Below, in pieces: positions 32,832 through 41,763 of a stretch of DNA of 64,000 nucleotides. Source of the DNA: Nitrosopumilus sp. K4 (GTDB lineage: Archaea; Thermoproteota; Nitrososphaeria; Nitrososphaerales; Nitrosopumilaceae). Position 1 is the stretch's first letter. The number at the start of each line of letters is the position of its first letter. The notes beneath the pieces are model-generated. The model saw nothing but the letters and a program-made list of their open reading frames with translations. It ran no database searches and was not told the origin of the DNA. Position numbers and translations under genes: made by a program. The DNA lies in contig NZ_CP067007.1 of the NCBI RefSeq assembly GCF_018128925.1, positions 1,578,330 to 1,642,329 of the forward strand, in the 5' to 3' direction.

Positions 32832-33896
32832 ATGAGACAACGAAGGAAGAATCTTCTAAAATTTGCCCACAAAATTGGCTGTGATACACTAGTTGCATTT
32901 GAGCCTGAGAACCTGTTCTATATGACTGGATTTTGGGGTGAGGCGATCGGATTATTGGAGAAAAATGGGAAAACTACAATAATTGCACCCGAATTGGAAG
33001 TTGGCCGTGCCACTGCAGAATCAATAGATTGCAATGTGGTAACCGCAGAAAGAGGAACTGGACTGATATCCACACTTGTATCTAGAATTAAGAAAAACAA
33101 AGTTTGTACTGATTGTCAAAATTACTCCATCATGACTTCTCTCAAAAAATCTGTTCCTAAAATAAAATCGTCCACTGAACCCTTTTACAATTCCCGAATT
33201 ATAAAAGATGACAATGAAATTGCAATTCTAAAAAAAGCTTCTAAAATTATTGATGAAATGTTTGAAATTTGCTCAAAAAAGATGAAAGTAGGTCAAAAAG
33301 AATCTGAACTTCAGGCAATTTTGATGTCATATGCTATTAATCAGCAAATGTTTGACACTGGTTACAAATCAACACTTAATCCTCTAATTATTGCAGGTGG
33401 TCCAAATGGTGCATTACCTCATGCACAAGTAAGTCAAAGAAAATTCAAGAAAGGAGATCTTGTGGTTGTTGATCTTACATTAAGATACAAAGGATATGTT
33501 TCTGATGCAACAAGAACATTTGCAATGGGGAAAATTTCACCATTAGCAAACGAAGCTTATGATGTTGTTAAAGAATCACAGAAACTTGGGTTAAAAGCAG
33601 TAACGCCGACAGTAAATTGTAAAGATGTAGATTTTGCTTGCAGAAAATACATTGAAGATCAAAACTTTGGAAAATATTTCATTCATTCAACAGGTCATGG
33701 AATAGGACTTGAAGTACATGAACTGCCAACCGTTTCATATAGAAGTAATACAAAATTGGAAAAAAATATGGCAATTACTGTAGAGCCAGGAATTTACATC
33801 GAAAACAAATTTGGAATTAGAATTGAAGACTCGTTGATAGTAAAGGAAAGACCAATAGTCATGCACAAATTTACTAAAGATTTAGTCACAATTTGA
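32832..33896 (+). CDS. M24-family Xaa-Pro peptidase
   Basis: 354 aa. A creatinase-type N-terminal domain (1-120) precedes the pita-bread catalytic domain with all five metal ligands: VVDLTLRYKGYVSDATRTF (two Asp), HSTGHGIGLEVHE (His), VEPGIY (Glu) and GIRIEDS (Glu). Cleaves N-terminal residues before proline or small dipeptides. Divergent from the PP-loop gene, ends 2 bp before the next convergent gene. Confidence 0.9.
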   Translation: MRQRRKNLLKFAHKIGCDTLVAFEPENLFYMTGFWGEAIGLLEKNGKTTIIAPELEVGRATAESIDCNVVTAERGTGLISTLVSRIKKNKVCTDCQNYSIMTSLKKSVPKIKSSTEPFYNSRIIKDDNEIAILKKASKIIDEMFEICSKKMKVGQKESELQAILMSYAINQQMFDTGYKSTLNPLIIAGGPNGALPHAQVSQRKFKKGDLVVVDLTLRYKGYVSDATRTFAMGKISPLANEAYDVVKESQKLGLKAVTPTVNCKDVDFACRKYIEDQNFGKYFIHSTGHGIGLEVHELPTVSYRSNTKLEKNMAITVEPGIYIENKFGIRIEDSLIVKERPIVMHKFTKDLVTI

Positions 33897-33898
33897 GC

Positions 33899-34384
33899 CT
33901 AATCATAAAAATCTACTAAATCAATAATGTGTTTTCCATTTTGATTATTTCCAGAAATATCACTAGTTTCTACATTTACACTCCAATCATAATTTAATTC
34001 TCCTTTATAGGATTTAAAATCCAATATCACCTGAAACTCATCAACATCTGTATTTGTTATTGTAACATCTACGTTTGTCTTTTTGTTGTCATAGATCTTC
34101 TCATTTGGATATTCTTCTGCTATTTTATTTGAAATTGCATCAAGTACACTTAATCCCTTCCCATTAGGACCTCTATATGACATTATTTTGTCTAATGCTT
34201 GTTTTTCTTGTTCTGAAAGATCTTCTGGAAAACTGCTTTGTAGATCTCCTTTTGTTAATTCAGGTACAATAAAGACAATTACTAAAGTTATGACACCTAG
34301 ATACACTGGAGCTCGTTTTTTGAGAAATTTCTTAAACTCTGATTCTTTTGGTCTGTCTTCTTTCTTTTTAGAGTCTCGAACCAT
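33899..34384 (-). CDS. single-pass membrane protein, function unknown
   Basis: 161 aa. A basic N-terminus (KKKEDRPKESEFKKFLKKR) precedes one membrane helix (APVYLGVITLVIVFIVPEL). The rest is likely outside: a helical segment and a beta domain with VDVTITNTDVDEFQVILDF. No known family seen. 8 bp downstream of the methyltransferase gene on the same strand, probably one operon that continues from the CoA genes. Confidence 0.6.
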   Translation of the reverse strand: MVRDSKKKEDRPKESEFKKFLKKRAPVYLGVITLVIVFIVPELTKGDLQSSFPEDLSEQEKQALDKIMSYRGPNGKGLSVLDAISNKIAEEYPNEKIYDNKKTNVDVTITNTDVDEFQVILDFKSYKGELNYDWSVNVETSDISGNNQNGKHIIDLVDFYD

Positions 34385-34392
34385 TTCTTACT

Positions 34393-35196
34393 TTAGTTTT
34401 TTGCAGTCAAAATTAAAACTTCCCAAGGAAATTCAATAATTCCGTTTCTTTTAGTGTGTTTTTTGGTATTTTCCCTAACTGATTCTTTTAGCTCTTTTCT
34501 CTGAGATTTTTCAAGAGAGTTTAGTTTTTCTTTGATTGGCTTTGCAACATATCTTAGATAATTTGTCCAGTAATCATCAAAACTGCCTGGCGTAAACTTG
34601 AATACAAAATCTCTCACTGAAATTTTTTTAAATCCTGCATTTTTAACCTCGTCTCTTAACGCCTTTTTTGTTCCATACCTGTCAAGAGATGGCGTACCTG
34701 GAGGAATATAATCTGGAATATACTTTGTGACTGCATCTAAGATGTTTCCAAAAAATGGTACTCTGTCCTTGTGACCATGTACAGAAATTCCCAAAGTACC
34801 TGTTTCTTTGAGGCTATTTTTCATATTTTTGAGTGCCCTTTTTGCATCTGGAAAGAAAAACAACCCATACTGACATGTAACTGCATCGAATTTTTCTTTA
34901 AATGAAAATTTTTCAGCATCTACATTTACAAAATGTAGATTATGCTTATTGTTGATCTTCTTTGCAATCTTTATTGCAGTAATTGAAGTATCAACCCCAA
35001 TTACATATCCTGTTTTTCCAACCTTTTCACCAAGTCTCTTTGTAACGACACCTGTTCCACATGCAACATCAAGAACTTTGTCTCCTTTTTCCACCATGAC
35101 TAGATCAACTAATTTTTTTGTACTTTGAAACGGCCCTGAATTTGAGCTTGCCCATCTTTTGTGATATCTAGGTGCAACTTCATTCCAAGTTGCCAT
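34393..35196 (-). CDS. class I SAM-dependent methyltransferase
   Basis: 267 aa from ATG 35196 (MATWNEVAPRYHKRW); an upstream TTG at 35244 would overlap the preceding small gene. Motif I is VLDVACGTGVVTKRL, motif II VIGVDTS, and FDAVTCQYGLFFFPD the post-motif strand; the architecture is UbiE/COQ5-like. Substrate unknown: quinone, lipid or small molecule. Sits downstream of coaBC and the 57-aa gene. Confidence 0.85.
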   Translation of the reverse strand: MATWNEVAPRYHKRWASSNSGPFQSTKKLVDLVMVEKGDKVLDVACGTGVVTKRLGEKVGKTGYVIGVDTSITAIKIAKKINNKHNLHFVNVDAEKFSFKEKFDAVTCQYGLFFFPDAKRALKNMKNSLKETGTLGISVHGHKDRVPFFGNILDAVTKYIPDYIPPGTPSLDRYGTKKALRDEVKNAGFKKISVRDFVFKFTPGSFDDYWTNYLRYVAKPIKEKLNSLEKSQRKELKESVRENTKKHTKRNGIIEFPWEVLILTAKN

Positions 35197-35236
35197 ATTA
35201 TTTTTTTTATATTCACTGTGTCTTACTTTATTCACT

Positions 35237-35410
35237 TTAACCAATCTGAGTAAAATCTGATTTTAATCTTCTTCCTGTTTCATGAAAGTATCTGTGTTCT
35301 ATTTCTTTTATCTTTTCAGATAATTTTATACTATCTACATTTTTCTTCTTTATTTTTTGTTTAATTTCTCTGTACTCTGAAATTAATTTTCGAAGTTCTG
35401 AGTTTTTCAT
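35237..35410 (-). CDS. small charged helical protein
   Basis: 57 aa, MKNSELRKLISEYREIKQ... ending LKSDFTQIG. Heptad-like helices (KLISEYREIKQKIKKKN, KLSEKIKEIEHRYFHE) suggest a helical hairpin or coiled coil. Its ATG overlaps the coaBC stop as ATGA, a sign of translational coupling, and it sits in frame between two real genes. Not recognised; perhaps a regulatory or stabilising partner of CoaBC, which is inference. Confidence 0.6.
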   Translation of the reverse strand: MKNSELRKLISEYREIKQKIKKKNVDSIKLSEKIKEIEHRYFHETGRRLKSDFTQIG

Positions 35411-36657
35411 TTCATTCTTTTTTCTAATTCTTTTCTAATGAATTTTACAACTAATTCTTTTTTCTTTCTACCAGAAGAAACAACTTTTCTTGAATCAATA
35501 AACAGTATCTCATTATTGTTTGTATTTTTTTGATATTTGCTACCAATATCATTTGCAATTATTATGTCTGCATTAGAGTCTCTCATTTTTCTCTTAGCAG
35601 ATTTAACTAATGCATTTTTTGAAAGATTTGTTTCTGCCTTAAATCCTACTAACATGACATCGTTTTGCATTTTTTTTACAAGATCAATGATTTTTGGTGT
35701 CTTTTTGAGCCTAACTGTCATAGATTTTTTATCACTTTTAATTTTAGATTTTGAAAATTTTTCTGGTGTGTAGTCTGATGCAGCTGCTGCCATAATTACA
35801 ATATCAAATTTCTTTTTCAGTTCTTTTTTTGTTGCATCATACATCTCCTTGCTTGTATTTACATCAATTAACTTACAACCCTTAGGCGGCTTTTCATTTC
35901 CAGGACCATACACCAAGGTAACTTTTGCGCCTGCTGAAATTAACTCTGATGCCAATAACACTCCAGTTTTTCCAGAACTAAGATTTGTTATCACCCTTAC
36001 TGGATCAATGTATTCTATTGTTGGACCTGCTGTCATTAACACTTTTTTATTTTTTAAAATTGGTGATGAGCCAAATTTTTGTAGTACGTATTCTAACACA
36101 TCTTCAGGCTCTGGAGCTTTTGCTTTACCTTCTATCATTTGTGGACTAAGAAACTCTATTTTCTTTTTTAAAAATTCAATATTTTTTTTAACTGCAGAGT
36201 TTTCGTACATTGACTCGTGCATTGCAAGACACATTAGTATTGGGATTTTTGAGCCAAATCCAACTGTTAATACTGTAGAAACTGGTGTATCATCAATTCC
36301 ATTTGCAAGTTTTCCTAATGTATTTGCAGTAGCTGGATACACAATCATAAGTTCTGATTGATTATAGTCTGCTAATCTGATGTGTTCTAGTTCTCCTGTA
36401 AGCTTTGTAATGACATCATTTCCTGTAGCCCATTTGAAGTAATCAGGTTGGATTAGCTTTGTTACTGCATTACTTGCAACACACGTTACATCTGCACCAT
36501 GTCTCATTAGTAGCCTTGCTAGTTCTATTGATTTGTACGCTGCAACACTTCCTGCAACACAAAGAACAATTTTCTTGCCTGACAGTTCTACGCCGTACGA
36601 GGAGACAATATCTAATGATGGATGATCCTCTTTTGCAATTTTTCGTTTAGCTACCAA
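35407..36657 (-). CDS. coaBC: bifunctional phosphopantothenoylcysteine synthetase/decarboxylase
   Basis: 416 aa. The CoaC half (LCVAGSVAAYKSIELARLL, then PATANTLGKLANGIDD and the substrate clamp region LAMHESM) is a flavoprotein decarboxylase. The CoaB half begins near residue 200 (VLMTAGPTIEYIDPVRVITNLSSGKTG) and carries AAAASDY and KAET. Couples cysteine to 4'-phosphopantothenate and decarboxylates the product. Overlaps panB by 11 bp. Last CoA enzyme of the operon. Confidence 0.94.
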   Translation of the reverse strand: MVAKRKIAKEDHPSLDIVSSYGVELSGKKIVLCVAGSVAAYKSIELARLLMRHGADVTCVASNAVTKLIQPDYFKWATGNDVITKLTGELEHIRLADYNQSELMIVYPATANTLGKLANGIDDTPVSTVLTVGFGSKIPILMCLAMHESMYENSAVKKNIEFLKKKIEFLSPQMIEGKAKAPEPEDVLEYVLQKFGSSPILKNKKVLMTAGPTIEYIDPVRVITNLSSGKTGVLLASELISAGAKVTLVYGPGNEKPPKGCKLIDVNTSKEMYDATKKELKKKFDIVIMAAAASDYTPEKFSKSKIKSDKKSMTVRLKKTPKIIDLVKKMQNDVMLVGFKAETNLSKNALVKSAKRKMRDSNADIIIANDIGSKYQKNTNNNEILFIDSRKVVSSGRKKKELVVKFIRKELEKRMK

Positions 36658-37486
36658 TTTCCTCTCTTAATTTATCAAACTCTTTTTTTTCCATAGAAAA
36701 CCAGTTTTCCTCAGATGGAAAAACACCTGCTTGTACATCATTTCTGTAATTTTCAAGTGATTTTACAATATCTTCAGACAAATTCATGTATCTTTTTGCA
36801 AATTTTGGCTTTATTTTGTCATACATGCCTAACAAATCCTGAACAACCAAAACTTGTCCGTTACATCCAACGCCTGAACCAATGCCTATTGTTGGAATGT
36901 TGATAGTATCTGATATGATTTCTGCAACTTCATGGCTTACCATTTCTAATGCAATGCTAAATACACCAGCTTCTTCGAGCTCTTTTGCGTCTTGAATCAA
37001 CCTCATTGCTGTATCTTTGGTTTTTCCTTGAACCTTGTAACCTTGTGATAGCATTGTTGTTTGTGGTTGCAATCCAATATGACCCATTACTGGAATTCCT
37101 ATATCCACAATTGCACTAATTGTTTCAGCCATTACAGAACCCCCTTCTAGTTTTACTGCATCAGCTCCTGCCTTGATTAGTTTTCCGGCATTTCTTATTG
37201 CATCTTCTATGCTGACTTGATATGACATGAATGGTAAATCTGCAACAAGTAATGAATTGTGTCGTGCACGACTTACGGCTTCTGTAAACATACACATCTG
37301 TTCCATTGTAACTGGAATGGTATTTTCGTATCCCAACATTACCATACCTGCACTATCTCCAACTAACAGTACATCAATTCCTGCTTTGTCACAAAGAGAA
37401 GCTAACGTATAATCATAACTTGTAATTACTGAAATTTTTTTCCCTTCTTTTTTCATGTTAATAATATCTTGAACCAATTTATGCAA
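36647..37486 (-). CDS. panB: 3-methyl-2-oxobutanoate hydroxymethyltransferase
   Basis: 279 aa. VITSYDYTLASLCDKAGIDVLLVGDS is the family start (landmarks TSYDYT and LVGDSAGMVMLG); VKLEGG and GHIGLQPQT hold metal and substrate residues; GIGSGVGCNGQVLVVQDLLG is the C-terminal signature. Makes ketopantoate from 2-oxoisovalerate with a methylene-folate or pterin donor. 8-nt overlap with the upstream gene. Confidence 0.95.
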   Translation of the reverse strand: MHKLVQDIINMKKEGKKISVITSYDYTLASLCDKAGIDVLLVGDSAGMVMLGYENTIPVTMEQMCMFTEAVSRARHNSLLVADLPFMSYQVSIEDAIRNAGKLIKAGADAVKLEGGSVMAETISAIVDIGIPVMGHIGLQPQTTMLSQGYKVQGKTKDTAMRLIQDAKELEEAGVFSIALEMVSHEVAEIISDTINIPTIGIGSGVGCNGQVLVVQDLLGMYDKIKPKFAKRYMNLSEDIVKSLENYRNDVQAGVFPSEENWFSMEKKEFDKLREEIGS

Positions 37487-38243
37487 TTTTTAACCTCCTA
37501 GAAAGATTATTTTTAATTTCTATAATATTTTCTGAAAGATTTTTTTTGTTATCGAAATCATCAACCATCTTTTGTAATGATGAAGGTTTTTTTACAGATA
37601 ATTTCTTGCATTCTTTAATCAAGATATCAATTGCACGTGTAACATTATCTACTATTGTGATGTTTGCAGTTTGTGAAGTTCTTGAAAGTGGATTAAGATC
37701 AAATGTAATCACTGTTTTTCCTGATTTTCTTAAAGCCAATGTTCTATCACCATCCTCTAAAGGAACAACTACCACGTCTGCTGCAAGAATCCCGTTCTTG
37801 TCTACTATTCTTCTTGCAGAATCTATTCCCTGAAGTTTTGCTTTGAATTTCTGATCTATGCCTAAAATTTCCCTTGCACCATTCTTTTTTAGAGCATTTA
37901 CAATGTTTTGCTTTCTTTTTTCATTATGATAAAACAAATTTACCTCAATTTTTGCACCTGTAGTTTTTGCTAGTTTTACTATTTTTCTTGGGCATAATGC
38001 AGCAATGTTTCCATTTACTGAAATAACAGGCGTATTTGCTAAAATAATCTGTGCTGCAGCAGCCTTAATTGCTTTCTTTGCTGTTTTACCCGTTTTTTCA
38101 CCAAGTAAATAATCAAAAGCTTCTCCTCTGCCTTGTGCTAATAATCCTTCTTTTGCAACTAGACCTTTATCAAATCCATTGACAAGCTTTTCTCTAATTA
38201 AAAGTGATTTTGCTCTTGGATGAGATTTAGGAATTACAGTCAT
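37479..38243 (-). CDS. 4-phosphopantoate-beta-alanine ligase (archaeal phosphopantothenate synthetase)
   Basis: 254 aa. KSHPRAKSLLIREKLVNGFDKGLVAKEGL (landmarks SHPRAKSL and GLVAKEGL), GRGEAFDYLLGEKT and SVNGNIAALCP are typical of the archaeal PPS family. VVVPLEDGDRTLALRKSGK and FDLNPLSRTS follow. Joins 4-phosphopantoate and beta-alanine; it replaces bacterial PanC/PanK steps together with pantoate kinase, encoded next upstream. Confidence 0.92.
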   Translation of the reverse strand: MTVIPKSHPRAKSLLIREKLVNGFDKGLVAKEGLLAQGRGEAFDYLLGEKTGKTAKKAIKAAAAQIILANTPVISVNGNIAALCPRKIVKLAKTTGAKIEVNLFYHNEKRKQNIVNALKKNGAREILGIDQKFKAKLQGIDSARRIVDKNGILAADVVVVPLEDGDRTLALRKSGKTVITFDLNPLSRTSQTANITIVDNVTRAIDILIKECKKLSVKKPSSLQKMVDDFDNKKNLSENIIEIKNNLSRRLKIA

Positions 38244-38253
38244 TAAAATTCAA

Positions 38254-39162
38254 TTAATTTTCTAAAACTCTGGCCCCTAGCTTATCTAATTCTGATTTTA
38301 AAACAATTCCTTCAGCATATTTTTCAAATATATCTAAAACTTTCTGTTCTTTATCTTTTGAAACCATTGAAAATACCGTCTCACCAAAAAGTGCAATCCC
38401 ACATTTGATTTCATTTAGTTCTAATTCTTTGATCAGTTTTTCCATTCTTGGTGTCATTACATCAACATATTTTGCAAATTCTAATGACATGTCTTGGAAA
38501 TGCTCATAATTTCTTGACTCTAATAATTTATTGACCATTTTGCCACCTAGACCATTTATTTGTGAAAGTCTTTCTTTGAGAAATTTGTTTGTTGAAATTG
38601 GAGAAAAACAAATCATTATGATTGACATTGGTTCTGTGTTAATTTTTTCAACAATTCCTATTCCAGGAGCTCCAGGTTTTACTCTAATCTCAAAGCCACC
38701 ATGATATGATGCTAATACATCACCTAATCCTGTTTTACAATTTACTTCTGCATTATGTGCAATTTTTCCAATCTTCTCATGTTCTAATTTTGTTTGAAGA
38801 ACTTGATCAAGCGCATAAGCAAGTGATAATGCAACTGCACTGCTAGAACCTAATCCGTATCCAACTGGAATTGATATTTCATGTATAATGTCAAAGAATA
38901 ATTCATCAAAATTTCCCATTTTCAAAAATTCTTTTAAGACAAATTCAGAGACATCGGTTTTATCTGACTTATAACCGTAAGTAGAAATCTTGAAACTTGA
39001 GTCATTTTTCTTTGGTGTAATAGTAACATGCGTTGTTACTCCCTGTTTGATGGAAAAACCTGCCCCCATCGAACCAAGATTTTCTGAAATTCTTGATTCT
39101 TCATCAAGATAAGCTTTGAAGAATCCGGTAATGTGAGCTGGACAAAATGCAGTTGCCTCCAT
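38254..39162 (-). CDS. pantoate kinase (GHMP family)
   Basis: 302 aa. AFCPAHITGFFKAYLDEE is the pantoate kinase N-terminus; GYGLGSSSAVALSLAYALD is the GHMP ATP-binding motif; GLGDVLASYHGGFEIR is also family-specific. The ending region NEIKCGIALFGETVFSM matches motif III. First gene of the leftward CoA operon: pantoate kinase, PPS, panB, coaBC. Phosphorylates pantoate with ATP. Confidence 0.92.
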   Translation of the reverse strand: MEATAFCPAHITGFFKAYLDEESRISENLGSMGAGFSIKQGVTTHVTITPKKNDSSFKISTYGYKSDKTDVSEFVLKEFLKMGNFDELFFDIIHEISIPVGYGLGSSSAVALSLAYALDQVLQTKLEHEKIGKIAHNAEVNCKTGLGDVLASYHGGFEIRVKPGAPGIGIVEKINTEPMSIIMICFSPISTNKFLKERLSQINGLGGKMVNKLLESRNYEHFQDMSLEFAKYVDVMTPRMEKLIKELELNEIKCGIALFGETVFSMVSKDKEQKVLDIFEKYAEGIVLKSELDKLGARVLEN

Positions 39163-39227
39163 TGATCTGAGTTTAAATTTTACACAAAATATAAGAATAT
39201 GGCTTAAATTAATTAAATTAGTATAAA

Positions 39228-40208
39228 TTGACTAAATTTATTCGACGCCTACAAAAAATTGGAAGTAGCATTCTAGTTTCACTCCCAAAAGAATGGATTG
39301 ATGCAAATAATTTGGATAAAAGTAGCCAAGTTGAGATTGAAACAGGACATGATAGTATCTCCATTTCCGCAAATAAGGAGACTAGACCAACTAAAGAATT
39401 AGTAATTACATATCCATTGCCTAAAGAAGAAAATATTGTTGCAGACATTACCGGTGCATATCTTCTAGGATATGATATTATTCAGATTAATTCAAAATCA
39501 ATTCTTCCTGGTGAAGACAGAGAAAAAATTCGAAATTCTATGAGACGTTTGGTTGGTATGGAAATTGTTGAAGAGGATGCATCAAACATTAACATGCAAT
39601 TTTTACTTGATTCCACTACACTAAACCCTGAAAAAATTCTCAAAAGAATGAGCTCAATTGCACTTGGTATGTATGAAGATGTTTGCAATGGATTAATTTC
39701 TAATGACAAATCGAATCTACAGACATTATCAAATAGAGATGTGGAAGTTAACAGACAATATTTTCTTTTAGTGAGACTTATCAGAAGTACTCTTGTTGAC
39801 AAAAAATTAGCAAATGTATTTAATCTTGGAAATATTGATGTACTTGATTATAGAGTCGCTGCAAATCTTTTAGAAAATGCTGGCGATACAATTGTAGAGC
39901 TATCTGATCTTATTTACAACTCATCATTATCTGAAGATAATCTCAAAAAAATACATGGTATTGTTCAAAATTTTCATATTATTGCAGAAAAATCAATTGA
40001 TGCATTTACTAAACCCGATAGATTGTTAGCCATAGAAGCAATTTCATTACATAAAGAATTTCAAGAAAAGTTAGCCAAATTAAGAATTATACTTGGAAAT
40101 AAAAAACAAATTCCAATTGATTTTCTTGATATTGTTTATCGCTTTGAAAGAATTTCAAAATCTTGGGCTGATGTAGTTGATCTCGTAAAACCGATCTATA
40201 ATGACTAG
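39228..40208 (+). CDS. PhoU-domain regulator with AbrB-type N-terminus
   Basis: 326 aa from TTG 39228. Residues 1-45 (RRLQKIGSSILVSLPKEWIDAN, landmarks GSSILVSLPKEW) form a SpoVT/AbrB-type DNA-binding element. Residues 115-320 are two PhoU-like three-helix bundles with the acidic D/E patterns expected. Archaeal proteins of this plan are likely regulators of phosphate uptake; no pst genes are nearby. Stop codon shared (CTAG) with the Nudix gene. Confidence 0.8.
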   Translation: MTKFIRRLQKIGSSILVSLPKEWIDANNLDKSSQVEIETGHDSISISANKETRPTKELVITYPLPKEENIVADITGAYLLGYDIIQINSKSILPGEDREKIRNSMRRLVGMEIVEEDASNINMQFLLDSTTLNPEKILKRMSSIALGMYEDVCNGLISNDKSNLQTLSNRDVEVNRQYFLLVRLIRSTLVDKKLANVFNLGNIDVLDYRVAANLLENAGDTIVELSDLIYNSSLSEDNLKKIHGIVQNFHIIAEKSIDAFTKPDRLLAIEAISLHKEFQEKLAKLRIILGNKKQIPIDFLDIVYRFERISKSWADVVDLVKPIYND

Positions 40209-40720
40209 TTTAGTTTCTTTTTTGCCGCATAAGTCATTACTGCACAAATAGTTTTTGAATCCTGGATTTTTCCAGTCTTTATCATTCTCATAACTTTTTG
40301 TAGTTCTATCTTTTCTACAGAAAGTATCTCATCTTCATCTAATTTCAACTCTGCAATTTTTTTCAAACCTGAAGCAACATAACAATAGATTATTTCAGAA
40401 TTATAGCCAATTGAAGGATAAAATGAGATTAAAGGTGTCATTTTTTTGGCTCTATAGCCTGTTTCCTCTTCTAATTCTCTAAAAGCACATTTTTTTGGCT
40501 CTTCTCCTTTTTCCAACGTTCCTGCTGGAATTTCTAATACGTATCCATGTGGAAATCTATGCTGTTTTACCAAAATCACTTTGCCTTTTTCATCAAACGC
40601 TAGCATAGCAGCAGCTCCTCTATGCTCTATCATTTCACGTTTTACTTTTCTTCCTTCAATTATACCATGATAAACACTAAGACCTAAAATTTTTCCTTCA
40701 TAGATCTTTTTCTTTTTCAC
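40205..40720 (-). CDS. Nudix hydrolase, ADP-ribose pyrophosphatase-like
   Basis: 171 aa. The Nudix box GTLEKGEEPKKCAFRELEEETGY fits Gx5Ex7REUxEExGU (landmarks GTLEKGE and RELEEETGY). VLVKQHRFPHGYVLEIPAGTLE and the Pro about 15 residues after the box fit the ADP-ribose subgroup. It hydrolyses nucleoside diphosphate-sugars. Alone between convergent and same-strand neighbours. Confidence 0.88.
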   Translation of the reverse strand: MKKKKIYEGKILGLSVYHGIIEGRKVKREMIEHRGAAAMLAFDEKGKVILVKQHRFPHGYVLEIPAGTLEKGEEPKKCAFRELEEETGYRAKKMTPLISFYPSIGYNSEIIYCYVASGLKKIAELKLDEDEILSVEKIELQKVMRMIKTGKIQDSKTICAVMTYAAKKKLN

Positions 40721-40744
40721 ACAATCCGTTTATTCAGTTATTAT

Positions 40745-41647
40745 TTAATTTGTTTGATATGATAAATGCAAAGTAGGGGATTTTTTTGCTTCTTTAATGC
40801 TATCTTCAAGCCACTTTTCTAAAAATGTAATCTTCTTTGGAATAAACAAATCAGCACTTTTAACATTATTTACATTTCTTACTTTTTGAGTAATGTCGTC
40901 CATTTGAAAAATATCATTACTATACATAAATAACACAATTTGATTTTTTGAAATAAATGGTATTTGTAAATATGAATCAGAAAATTTTTCATTCATTTGA
41001 GTTAAAGTTTCTTTTAGGTCTCTTTCAATCCATGTCAGTATTGCATGAGGAATAAAACCTTCAATTTTCGTAGGATCATAGATTAGTGTAAATTGTATTC
41101 CGTCATTTTCTTGCAATTTTTCTAAGCATCTTGTGACTGTTTTTGTAGAAAGGTTAGTTTTTTTTGCAATGGATTCAATCTTTTCTCTTGGATTGTCCAA
41201 CAGTTTTTCAATAATTTCTAAATCTGTCTTTGTAAGATTTGTGCTATATCCAGGATTTTCAGCTTCAAAAATTGATAGTACTCTTACATCTTTCATTAGT
41301 TGTTTTGCTAATTCAATTTTTTGCTCCATGTTATCTTTAACTACAATGCTGCATACTGTAACGCCACCTACACATGGTACAACAAAAAATGGTTGACCAA
41401 CTAGACTTACCTGCTCTAATATCTCTTTTGTATTTTGGCCTGACACCACAAAATACAAAACGCCATATCCTAATACTGGTGGCTCTACTCGAATTGTAAA
41501 TTTTTCAATAACTTTGGAATTTTGCATTTTTCGAATTCTTGCTCTAACTGCTCCTCCTGAAATTCCTAATTCTTTTCCAATTTGTCTGTCTGATTCCCTA
41601 CAATTGTTCAATAATCTACCCAAAATTCTAATATCTAAATTGTCCAA
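40745..41647 (-). CDS. Lrp/AsnC-family regulator with two HTH-RAM units
   Basis: 300 aa, TTG start. Unit 1: HTH at about 2-50 (LDIRILGRLLNNCRESDRQIG, then GGAVRARIRKMQ) and RAM-like domain at 60-135. Unit 2: second HTH at 142-190 (LTKTDLEIIEKLLDNP, then STKTVTRCLEKLQ) and RAM to about 275. This is twice the usual Lrp length, so one chain may mimic a dimer. It diverges from the ABC transporter operon over 116 bp and may regulate it. Confidence 0.82.
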   Translation of the reverse strand: MDNLDIRILGRLLNNCRESDRQIGKELGISGGAVRARIRKMQNSKVIEKFTIRVEPPVLGYGVLYFVVSGQNTKEILEQVSLVGQPFFVVPCVGGVTVCSIVVKDNMEQKIELAKQLMKDVRVLSIFEAENPGYSTNLTKTDLEIIEKLLDNPREKIESIAKKTNLSTKTVTRCLEKLQENDGIQFTLIYDPTKIEGFIPHAILTWIERDLKETLTQMNEKFSDSYLQIPFISKNQIVLFMYSNDIFQMDDITQKVRNVNNVKSADLFIPKKITFLEKWLEDSIKEAKKSPTLHLSYQTN

Positions 41648-41763
41648 TTTATCACCTATACACCATTATTACTATATGGAATAAACCTATTTGATATAAA
41701 ATTGTCTATACTGTTAGCACTATGTATGATAGATATTAAATAATAGACTATTTTATTATTTTT
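41648..41763. promoter_or_regulatory. divergent promoter region, Lrp-type regulator / ABC operon
   Basis: 116 bp, AT-rich, with several TATA-like elements (TTGATATAAAA, TATTAAATAA). Weak inverted pairs such as GTCTAT and ATAGAC occur, about 40 bp apart. An Lrp binding site is plausible from context but cannot be defined. Confidence 0.35.
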
